From Candidatus Methanogasteraceae archaeon UBA261 (GTDB lineage: Archaea; Halobacteriota; Methanosarcinia; Methanosarcinales; Methanogasteraceae): a stretch of DNA of 5,494 nt. Each line of letters begins with the position of its first letter. Position 1 is the stretch's first letter. Below the pieces are notes generated by a model. The model did not search any database. It worked only from the letters and a program-made list of their open reading frames with translations, and was not told the DNA's origin. This document shows, piece by piece, positions 1-5,018 of the stretch. The DNA is taken from positions 25,557 to 31,050 of the forward strand of contig DAWR01000149.1 in assembly GCA_002506015.1 (NCBI GenBank). The letters run 5' to 3'. The translations under genes were made by a program, and so were the position numbers.

Positions 1-4
1 TGTT

Positions 5-23
5 AATCTCGTGAAATCTCGTG
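5..23. repeat. Two tandem copies of AATCTCGTG
   Basis: AATCTCGTG occurs at 5-13 and again at 15-23, a period of 10 bases, followed directly by a G and a T6 tract. One helical turn of spacing would suit a regulator binding site, but with only two copies at the window edge it could be chance. Confidence 0.4.
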
Positions 24-58
24 GTTTTTTCGCCTCAGCTAAATACGTACCCGCAAAG

Positions 59-79
59 CAAAACAAAACAAAACAAAAC
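59..79. repeat. CAAAA pentanucleotide microsatellite, four units
   Basis: Four perfect CAAAA units (59-78) plus a following C lie about 65 bases before the ATPase start codon. Simple repeats of this kind can change length by slippage. It lies outside any gene, so variation could only affect leader or promoter spacing. Confidence 0.85.
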
Positions 80-131
80 AGCCGGAACCAGTGCCGACAA
101 AACCAGTGATCAATGGCTATGTTGCAACCGG

Positions 132-138
132 CAGGAGA
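132..138 (+). promoter_or_regulatory. Shine-Dalgarno site that sets the ATPase start
   Basis: CAGGAGA at 132-138 ends four bases before the ATG at 143. No comparable purine tract precedes the in-frame upstream ATGs at 113 and 119, which favours the start at 143. Confidence 0.7.
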
Positions 139-142
139 CACC

Positions 143-814
143 ATGACCGAATCAATCATCGAACTTGCGCATGTCTGGAAGATCTTTGGAGAGGGGGAGG
201 CAGCCGCTGTTGCAGTCAAGGATGTGAGCCTGACGATCAGCAAAGGCGAGTTCGTATCGATCATCGGAGCGTCCGGATCTGGTAAATCGACGCTCATGTA
301 CCAGATCGGGATCCTTGACACGCCAACGAGGGGTGATATTCACATCAAGCACAACAAGGTCTCTGATATGAGCGAGAGCGAGCGGGCAAGGGTTCGAAGG
401 GAGGTGCTCGGATTCGTGTTCCAGCAGTTCAACCTGATACCGACGTTCACAGTGCTCGAGAATGTCGAGATCCCGATGGTGCTCCGGGATGTGGATATAG
501 ACGAGCGGAAAGAGAAAGCGAGATCGCTTCTCGAATCGCTGGAACTCGGGCACAGACTCAATTATTTTCCGAATCAGCTATCAGGAGGTCAGCAGCAGCG
601 AGTCGCAATCGCAAGAGCGCTCGCAAACGATCCCGAGATCATACTCGCTGACGAGCCGACAGGAAACCTCGACACGAAATCCGGAGCCATGGTCTTTCAG
701 ATTCTCGAGGATTTGCACAATCAGGGAAAGACGCTCGTTCTGATCACGCATGATCCGGATCTTGCCGATAAGACGGAACAGACGATTAAGATGCTGGACG
801 GAGAGGTCGTTTAA
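143..814 (+). CDS. ABC transporter ATP-binding protein, LolD/MacB (FtsE-like) family
   Basis: This 223-residue protein is a complete ABC ATPase of the size typical for the LolD/MacB group, which powers FtsX/MacB-type permeases on the cytoplasmic face of the membrane. Visible motifs are Walker A GASGSGKST (42-50), the Q-loop FQQFNLIP (Q94/Q95), the signature LSGGQ (146-150), Walker B IILADE (166-171, with D170 and catalytic E171), the D-loop GNLDT (174-178) and the switch histidine H203 in ITHD. The start at 143 is chosen over one 30 bases upstream because of its Shine-Dalgarno site. The partner permease is not in the window; it may lie to the left. The gene downstream begins 2 bases after the stop, so the two are almost surely co-transcribed. 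The family call is firm; the transported substrate (lipoprotein, peptide, lipid) cannot be told. Confidence 0.95.
   Translation: MTESIIELAHVWKIFGEGEAAAVAVKDVSLTISKGEFVSIIGASGSGKSTLMYQIGILDTPTRGDIHIKHNKVSDMSESERARVRREVLGFVFQQFNLIPTFTVLENVEIPMVLRDVDIDERKEKARSLLESLELGHRLNYFPNQLSGGQQQRVAIARALANDPEIILADEPTGNLDTKSGAMVFQILEDLHNQGKTLVLITHDPDLADKTEQTIKMLDGEVV
800..807 (+). promoter_or_regulatory. Shine-Dalgarno site for the phosphodiesterase gene, inside the ATPase gene
   Basis: GGAGAGGT at 800-807 lies within the last codons of the ATPase gene and 9 bases before the ATG at 817. It supports that start and suggests the two genes are translated from one message. Confidence 0.6.
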
Positions 815-816
815 GC

Positions 817-2370
817 ATGCCCGCATCAGAGAAACGCCAGAGTCGCCTGAAAAAACCGAAAACACGGATCCTGTCAGCCATACCAACCCAATTTTCGCCC
901 CTGCCACACCTGATGCCCCTACTACTCTCACTACTCTTATTGCTCCTGCTGTCACTCTCAATTCTTCCCGATCACGTATGCGCCACAACCGAGATCACGG
1001 TACACCGCGCAGACTACAACGGCTGTGTGCTGCTGATAATAGACGGTCTCGGCTCATCGTACTGCTATCCGGAATTCACGCCGCACGCACTCGATAATTC
1101 AACGCTAGAAAAGGCAGACTGCACGAATCTCCTCGCAATCGCCGGAGGTGGCATGCGTGCAATCGATGTGCGTGCCCCGGTGACGAGCACGCATCCAGGA
1201 CACTCGGTGATTGTGACCGGGTGTGCGGACGCAAAACCCCCTGCGGTCTCCGACAGGAGAACGATCTTTGATGTCGCACACGAAAATGGGTATTTCTGCG
1301 TGGGCGTAATGGAAAACGGAGATTTCGAGGAGATGTGCGCTGAACTCGATATAATCCTGCATGTCAAGAAGAACTCGATCACAAACCCGGGAATCGCAAT
1401 CGACGCTCACCCTCATGGGGATGAAGACCTTTCGAACGATATCAATGATCTTATGACCGAATGGAGCAATATCACAGAGTACCTTGGCGATAAGGACGGC
1501 GTTGAGCGATATGTCGCATACAACCGGTGGGCTATCGATGTGTCGGATGCGATCGCCCGGAATCTCTGCGAGAGCCATGCCCCGTTCATCATGATAATCA
1601 ATGTCGGAGCCGTCGATTCAGCCGGGCACCACCTCGGCGCATCCAGGTACCCTCTGGTGATCGACGGCACGGACGACGCGATCATCAGGCTGTATCAGCG
1701 ATGCACAGGCAACGATCTGCTGTTTGTGCTGACCGCGGATCACGGAATGGGATTTGTGACCAATGACGCGGCTCATGGTGGGCATGCATCGGATAAGTAC
1801 GCTAAATATCCGGAAAGCCAGATGATACCACTCGTATTCAGTGGCATCGGAGTCGCAGAGGGCACAATCGCAACAGCCGGGCAGGAAGACCTCGCACCGA
1901 CGCTGCTCTGCCAGATGGGATTACCCACTTCCGGTACCTTATGTGATGGAGATGCGCTGCCTGTGGGAAGATATTCGGATTTACGAGTGTTGGTGGAGTC
2001 AGGAAAAGATGTGGCGGATGTTGAGGTGCGTGGCTGCGGAGACACCGTTGGGGGAACATCCGATTCCGAATTTATATTCAGAGGTCTGGACCGGGGGTAC
2101 AACTACACGATAAAGGTTACAAGGAATGGAAAGACTGATGAATACGAGTTGTTTCTCGATTCTGATTACGTTGTCGATTGTTCTGCGGCAGGGGATTTTT
2201 TGGTAGCTCCGGATGTGCCAGAAAGTCAGAAGCGGGAAGAGCAGGCGGAATCGGCGGGACTGGCTTTCTGGCAGGATGATGCATGGGCAAAAGTGCTCCG
2301 GATAGCGGTGCCGATTGTTGTCATAAATCTCGTCGGGATATTTTTGATTGTGAGAGTTATGCGGGAGTGA
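817..2370 (+). CDS. Membrane-anchored nucleotide pyrophosphatase/phosphodiesterase-like enzyme (alkaline phosphatase superfamily)
   Basis: This 517-residue protein has the full metal-binding set of the type I phosphodiesterase/nucleotide pyrophosphatase (NPP) branch. These are D76 in LIIDGLG, the likely nucleophile T125 in TSTHPGHSVIVTG (compare T-x-T-x-P-x-H in NPPs), D267 and H271 in DSAGHHLG, D308 and H309 in TADHGM, and H323 in HGGHA. Such enzymes use two metal ions, usually zinc, to hydrolyse phosphoesters. A basic, proline-rich N-terminus (1-31) precedes a Leu-rich membrane segment (33-50), and a second membrane segment (494-513) sits at the C-terminus before RVMRE. The catalytic domain should therefore lie outside the cell, tethered at one or both ends. 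A small region at 398-460 looks like a beta-rich C-terminal add-on. The protein has 13 cysteines, which is many for a plain AP fold and would allow disulfides. It follows the ABC ATPase by 2 bases. The substrate is unknown; nucleotides, phospholipid head groups or glycan phosphates are all possible. Confidence 0.85.
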   Translation: MPASEKRQSRLKKPKTRILSAIPTQFSPLPHLMPLLLSLLLLLLLSLSILPDHVCATTEITVHRADYNGCVLLIIDGLGSSYCYPEFTPHALDNSTLEKADCTNLLAIAGGGMRAIDVRAPVTSTHPGHSVIVTGCADAKPPAVSDRRTIFDVAHENGYFCVGVMENGDFEEMCAELDIILHVKKNSITNPGIAIDAHPHGDEDLSNDINDLMTEWSNITEYLGDKDGVERYVAYNRWAIDVSDAIARNLCESHAPFIMIINVGAVDSAGHHLGASRYPLVIDGTDDAIIRLYQRCTGNDLLFVLTADHGMGFVTNDAAHGGHASDKYAKYPESQMIPLVFSGIGVAEGTIATAGQEDLAPTLLCQMGLPTSGTLCDGDALPVGRYSDLRVLVESGKDVADVEVRGCGDTVGGTSDSEFIFRGLDRGYNYTIKVTRNGKTDEYELFLDSDYVVDCSAAGDFLVAPDVPESQKREEQAESAGLAFWQDDAWAKVLRIAVPIVVINLVGIFLIVRVMRE

Positions 2371-2449
2371 TGATGATTAATCGGTTGCTGCCGCTGCTCT
2401 GTGGGCAGACTTGTGATTGCGAATGTTACAGACGGTCACGAGTCATGAA

Positions 2450-2565
2450 CTAACCGATAACTCCAGTAATTCTTGCCACATTCTCTGCTGCTTCCCGGTT
2501 AAGCCCGGCTCCGAGAATCGTGTAGCGCTCGGGACGCACCTCATGCGCATGAACGAGCGCATCGA
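2450..2565 (-). pseudogene. Orphan duplicate of the egsA 3' end (37 codons plus stop)
   Basis: Read on the minus strand, this segment encodes the last 37 residues of EgsA, from DALVHAHEVRPERY to the end, with a TAG stop at 2450-2452. Its peptide ends in GVIG where the intact gene ends in GVVD; the rest is the same. Bases 2475-2565 are identical to 3910-4000. Bases 2450-2474 differ from 3885-3909 at 8 positions, five of them synonymous third-base changes. There is no start codon or 5' part, so it is not expressed as an enzyme. It probably marks where egsA ended before the cassette at 2566-3884 arrived. The stop-proximal 25 bases may be the native chromosomal tip, since they adjoin the phosphodiesterase gene. 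Confidence 0.85.
2450..2565. repeat. Direct repeat copy 1 (attachment-like), left end of the inserted cassette
   Basis: This is the left copy of a 116-base direct repeat, partner at 3885-4000, offset exactly 1435 bases with no gaps. Homology ends sharply at both sides: leftward at the egsA stop codon (one further base, an A, also matches) and rightward after 2565. Within the identical core lie a perfect 12-base palindrome, TCATGCGCATGA (2541-2552), and 7-base inverted arms GCGCTCG (2525-2531) and CGAGCGC (2554-2560). The repeat is far too long for a transposon target duplication. It fits single-crossover or site-specific integration into the 3' end of a coding gene. Confidence 0.85.
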
Positions 2566-2572
2566 AGACATA

Positions 2573-2600
2573 TTAACTATTCGAGGTATCGACAGTTTAA
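2573..2600. promoter_or_regulatory. Imperfect dyad, possible operator of the cassette
   Basis: TTAACTATTCGA (2573-2584) faces TATCGACAGTTTAA (2587-2600) as an imperfect inverted repeat, with small gaps in the alignment. It lies immediately upstream of the TATA-like box at 2608-2614. Toxin-antitoxin operons are often repressed by their own antitoxin at such a site. The imperfection and the AT-rich setting make chance quite possible. Confidence 0.3.
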
Positions 2601-2607
2601 TTACTGC

Positions 2608-2614
2608 ATATAAA
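2608..2614 (+). promoter_or_regulatory. TATA box for the cassette operon
   Basis: ATATAAA at 2608-2614 would place transcription start about 25 bases downstream, near 2635-2638, giving a nearly leaderless message for the gene at 2640. A GAGGA at 2628-2632 could act as a ribosome site if transcription starts a little further upstream. Confidence 0.5.
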
Positions 2615-2639
2615 CATATCTCCAATCGAGGACTTTGAA

Positions 2640-2963
2640 ATGACTATGACAATTATATTACCCGATGGCGAAGAAGTCGAACCGGCGATAAAGAAGATAA
2701 ATGCTCCGGAGTACAAGCAATTTTATACGACAGGGGCATTCGGAGGCGTTTTTGGAATATATGATCTCCGGATATTTTTTTATAAAGAGGATATAGTAGA
2801 GGATGACGACAGACTGGTTCTGGAGCGAGAAGTGCAAACATCGGTTGTAATGTCATTAGCTTCTGCAAAACAGTTTTCAAATTGGTTGAATGAATCGATC
2901 TCTAATTGGGAAAAAGAGCATGGAACAATCTATGTCGGTGAACAGGAGTCTAAAAACGATTGA
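2640..2963 (+). CDS. DUF3467-like small protein, first gene of the inserted cassette
   Basis: This is a 107-residue acidic protein. Its layout resembles the DUF3467 family (function unknown): an early strand with a D-L-R-hydrophobic motif (YDLRIFF, 41-47), an acidic turn (51-57), a strand EREVQTSVVMS (62-72) and then the stretch ASAKQFSNWLNESISNWEKE (74-93), which matches the family's pattern of aligned Ala-Lys followed by a helix ending in a Trp or Tyr and Glu. The match is by pattern memory, not a search. There is no signal peptide or membrane segment. It lies 23 bases upstream of the 145-aa gene in the same direction and under the cassette's own promoter, so it is likely part of one operon with the PIN gene. 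A role as an accessory or regulatory partner is inference only. Confidence 0.6.
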   Translation: MTMTIILPDGEEVEPAIKKINAPEYKQFYTTGAFGGVFGIYDLRIFFYKEDIVEDDDRLVLEREVQTSVVMSLASAKQFSNWLNESISNWEKEHGTIYVGEQESKND

Positions 2964-2973
2964 CAACACTCGC

Positions 2974-2980
2974 AGGAGGA
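2974..2980 (+). promoter_or_regulatory. Strong Shine-Dalgarno site for the 145-aa gene
   Basis: AGGAGGA at 2974-2980 ends six bases before the ATG at 2987. It is the best ribosome site in the window, suggesting this protein is made in more quantity than the PIN protein downstream, as expected of an antitoxin. Confidence 0.75.
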
Positions 2981-2986
2981 TTTTAA

Positions 2987-3424
2987 ATGGAACAAAATAT
3001 TAGATGGGGGACAGATACCGAATCTCCGTACCTCATTTTTGAAAGAATGGGCGTGTACAGACACATCGCCCCGGACATACACACCCACCAACCCGAAGAT
3101 TTCACCCCCTCGTTTCGGTTAAACGGGAGGGATATCCTGCCATCCACTCTTACAGGCGCACCCACTCGCACGACTACAGGAGCTCCATTGGTGGATTCAT
3201 CACATTTAAAACAGTTAAAAGTAGGTTATCATCCAATCAAGAAAACAAGAGGCATACCCGATTTCATTGACGCATATTTGAATGATACTATAAGATTCGA
3301 AGACGAGGCGTATTTGGAAATCCGGAGAAAATGCTCAGAAATCCTGAAATCTGAGGGATGGGGTAAATTATATGGTAAGAAGACGGTTGATGAGATTATG
3401 GATGAACTTAGAGGCAGAAGATAA
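2987..3424 (+). CDS. Unrecognised protein, candidate antitoxin for the PIN protein
   Basis: I do not recognise this 145-residue protein. Its stop overlaps the start of the PIN gene (TAATG), the usual arrangement of an antitoxin followed by its VapC-type toxin. The N-terminal part (1-50) mixes aromatic and acidic residues. A Thr/Pro/Gly-rich stretch at 51-70 contains TGAP twice and looks like a linker. The C-terminal third (103-145) is predicted helical, charged and ends in VDEIMDELRGRR. C-terminal amphipathic tails with arginines are how many VapB proteins block the PIN active site, so this end could be the toxin-binding part. It is longer than most VapB proteins (70-100 residues), and I see no clear ribbon-helix-helix, AbrB or HTH domain. 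The assignment rests on position more than on sequence. Confidence 0.6.
   Translation: MEQNIRWGTDTESPYLIFERMGVYRHIAPDIHTHQPEDFTPSFRLNGRDILPSTLTGAPTRTTTGAPLVDSSHLKQLKVGYHPIKKTRGIPDFIDAYLNDTIRFEDEAYLEIRRKCSEILKSEGWGKLYGKKTVDEIMDELRGRR
3106..3131 (+). other. Hairpin-forming inverted repeat within the 145-aa gene
   Basis: CCCCTCGTTT (3106-3115) can pair with AAACGGGAGGG (3121-3131) around the 5-base loop CGGTT, with a 2-base bulge. It sits in a locally GC-rich patch of an otherwise AT-rich cassette. There is no T tract after it, so it is not a terminator. It may simply reflect codon content. Confidence 0.3.
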
Positions 3425-3882
3425 TGATTTGCATCGACACGGACGTCTTTATTCGGGATCTGTTAGATCCAAATGATGATAAGGCGTTGATGAGTAGAAA
3501 ATTCATGGAAGAAACATCAAGCATTGTCAGATGCACAACAATCTTCAATATTTTAGAGATATGTGGCGTACTTTCAGCTGCTCGAAATTTAGACGTTAAA
3601 ACCACCTTTACCGACTTTCATCGAGACAAGACCTTGAAAATAATATATCCCGATTTCAAAGAATATACAGAATCACGTAGTTTCTTTAAAAATGTGATAG
3701 ATAATTGTTTGGCATATATGGGGCGACAGATGGGGTACAAGGATTCCGAGATTTTATGGCTGTGTGAAGAAGCGAATTGTGATATTTTTATCACATGGAA
3801 CACGAGACATTTCAACGAAAAAGGAAAGGTCAAGGTCCAGACTCCAGCCAAATATCTTGAAAGCCATGAGATGCGTGGATAA
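3424..3882 (+). CDS. PIN-domain protein, putative VapC-type ribonuclease toxin
   Basis: This 152-residue protein fits a PIN domain in length and order of acidic residues: D5 and D7 in CIDTDVFI, E45 in FNILEICG, D107 in GYKDSEI, and the final motif FITWNTRHF (122-130). That last motif carries N126 where classical VapC proteins have Asp, a variant seen in many archaeal and cyanobacterial PIN proteins (TWNxxHF). VapC toxins cut tRNA or rRNA using a magnesium ion held by these acids. The start overlaps the stop of the 145-aa gene by one base and has only a weak purine tract, so translation is probably coupled to it. Its stop at 3880-3882 is two bases from the egsA stop on the other strand, leaving no room for a private terminator. 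Base composition is clearly AT-richer than in egsA, consistent with foreign origin. The PIN assignment is good; toxicity is inferred from context. Confidence 0.8.
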   Translation: MICIDTDVFIRDLLDPNDDKALMSRKFMEETSSIVRCTTIFNILEICGVLSAARNLDVKTTFTDFHRDKTLKIIYPDFKEYTESRSFFKNVIDNCLAYMGRQMGYKDSEILWLCEEANCDIFITWNTRHFNEKGKVKVQTPAKYLESHEMRG

Positions 3883-3884
3883 CA

Positions 3885-4000
3885 CTAATCAACGACGCCC
3901 GTAATCCTCGCCACATTCTCTGCTGCTTCCCGGTTAAGCCCGGCTCCGAGAATCGTGTAGCGCTCGGGACGCACCTCATGCGCATGAACGAGCGCATCGA
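3885..4000. repeat. Direct repeat copy 2 (attachment-like), right end of the inserted cassette
   Basis: This is the right copy of the 116-base direct repeat. Unlike copy 1 it is part of the intact egsA gene and supplies residues 314-350 and the TAG stop. The identical core is 3910-4000 and the diverged tip is 3885-3909. The palindrome and inverted arms of copy 1 recur at 3976-3987, 3960-3966 and 3989-3995. If integration was Campbell-like, the tip here came with the element and restored the gene. Confidence 0.85.
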
Positions 4001-4937
4001 TCACGCATCGATCCAGAACACCGAGTTTTGCAGCGGTTGTGGGTGCGCCGATCCTGTGCAGCGCATCCCTGATCTGCTGCCAGTCGCCACCATGCAGATA
4101 CATCATCATGATCGTTCCGACACCGCACTGCTCGCCATGCAGGGCTGGCTTTGGTGCGATTCGGTCCAGCGCATGGCTGAACTTGTGCTCTGATCCGGAC
4201 GCTGGCATGGATGAGCCGGCAATACTCATCGCAACACCGCTTGAGACGAGCGCCTTTATCACAAGCCTCGCAGACTCCTCGAGTTCGGGTTTGATCGTCT
4301 CTGCGCGGTCCATCACGATCTGCGCGGTCATCCGGGACAGCGTCGCCGCATACTCGCTGTACGGCGTGTTCCTGAGCCGGTGCGCAAGCTGCCAGTCCAG
4401 AATCGCGGTGTAATTCGAGATAAGATCACCACACCCTGCCGCAAGAAAACGATATGGAGCGTGTGCAATAATCTCTGTGTCAGCGATTATTCCCAGGGGC
4501 GCCTGTGCCGGAACCGAGACGGTGTCGCCGTCTCTTGCGATCGATGCACGCATCGATGCGATGCCGTCGTGTGCTGCCGCCGTTGGCACGCTCAAGAAGG
4601 GGATGTCAAGCATCGTCGATGCGAGTTTCGCAACATCGATCACTGTGCCGCCGCCGACTCCAACGAGAAAGGAGGTGTTCTCTGCTGTTTCTATCACGCT
4701 GTCAATGTTCTCCTGATCAGCGTTCGTAACGATTGCGATGTCTGTTGCGAATCCGTCGCTTGCAAGGATCTCTGATACGGACTCGCCAGCGATCTCTCGC
4801 GTCTTTCTGCCTGTTACGATGAGTGCACGCCGCCCGAGTTTGAGTTCGGTGCACATCCTACCGGTGTCGGCTATGATGCCGTGTCCGATCGCAATGCTGC
4901 GCGGGAGTTGCATCCATTTCTGGGATTTTGGGGTCAT
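3885..4937 (-). CDS. egsA: sn-Glycerol-1-phosphate dehydrogenase
   Basis: This enzyme reduces dihydroxyacetone phosphate to sn-glycerol-1-phosphate with NAD(P)H in the cytoplasm, the step that sets the stereochemistry of archaeal membrane lipids. From the ATG at 4937 the protein has 350 residues, the normal size. Visible features are the nucleotide-binding GVGGGTVIDVAK (93-104), SVPTAAAHDG (116-125), AAGCGDLISN with likely zinc ligand D171, GSEHKFSHALDRI with H251, and PALHGEQ with H267. The frame stays open to an ATG at 5057, but those 40 extra residues come from AT-rich DNA overlapping the neighbouring gene and do not look like the family. I therefore prefer MTPKSQKWMQLPRS as the N-terminus; MQLPRS, 8 codons later, is the alternative. 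No Shine-Dalgarno site precedes either. The last 37 codons are duplicated at 2450-2565, and the final 8 codons may have been supplied by the inserted element. The gene is expected to be essential. Confidence 0.95.
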   Translation of the reverse strand: MTPKSQKWMQLPRSIAIGHGIIADTGRMCTELKLGRRALIVTGRKTREIAGESVSEILASDGFATDIAIVTNADQENIDSVIETAENTSFLVGVGGGTVIDVAKLASTMLDIPFLSVPTAAAHDGIASMRASIARDGDTVSVPAQAPLGIIADTEIIAHAPYRFLAAGCGDLISNYTAILDWQLAHRLRNTPYSEYAATLSRMTAQIVMDRAETIKPELEESARLVIKALVSSGVAMSIAGSSMPASGSEHKFSHALDRIAPKPALHGEQCGVGTIMMMYLHGGDWQQIRDALHRIGAPTTAAKLGVLDRCVIDALVHAHEVRPERYTILGAGLNREAAENVARITGVVD

Positions 4938-4985
4938 TGGTGTGGAGTGATTGTTTGAAAGATGTTGTTGGAGATGTACGGGTCT

Positions 4986-5018
4986 GGATATACAATAGTT
5001 TAGTCTTTTATTATAAAC
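4986..5018 (-). promoter_or_regulatory. TATA-like promoter elements for egsA
   Basis: Two candidates lie upstream on the minus strand: TTTATAATA (5017 down to 5009) and GTATATCC (about 4993 to 4986). They predict transcription starts near 4987 or 4964, leaving leaders of roughly 50 or 27 bases before the ATG at 4937. The first overlaps the last codons of the neighbouring gene. Neither can be chosen without transcript data. Confidence 0.4.

Larger units (their letters stand above)
1..142. other. Non-coding leader upstream of the ABC ATPase gene
   Basis: I see no convincing gene here. The stretch holds a T6 tract at 25-30, which could be the tail of a terminator for a gene left of the window, two short tandem repeats (listed separately), and a weak TATA-like AAATAC near 41-46. 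A promoter for the operon starting at 143 is expected here but none stands out. A small reading frame beginning at 91 overlaps the ATPase gene in another frame and shows no protein-like features. Confidence 0.5.

Noticed and set aside
5..79. The short repeats at the left edge as a CRISPR array
   Set aside because: Units of 5 and 9 bases with no spacers are not CRISPR repeats.
1105..1578. Long minus-strand reading frames across the phosphodiesterase gene (also 1773-2102 and 1065-1382)
   Set aside because: They lie opposite a gene with clear catalytic motifs and have no recognisable domains; high-GC codon use leaves such frames open.
2417..2638. A 73-codon plus-strand reading frame between the phosphodiesterase gene and the cassette
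   Set aside because: It runs antisense through the egsA 3' fragment, and a related antisense frame appears over the other copy near 3978. It has no protein-like features of its own.
3106..3131. The hairpin in the 145-aa gene as a transcription terminator
   Set aside because: It lies inside a continuous reading frame and is not followed by a T tract.
2450..4000. The direct repeat as a transposon target duplication or insertion sequence boundary
   Set aside because: A 116-base repeat with a diverged coding tip is far longer than target duplications; there is no transposase, and I found no terminal inverted repeats at the cassette ends.
4039..4775. Plus-strand reading frames opposite egsA
   Set aside because: They are antisense shadows of a well-supported enzyme and are rich in Cys and Arg with no domain pattern.
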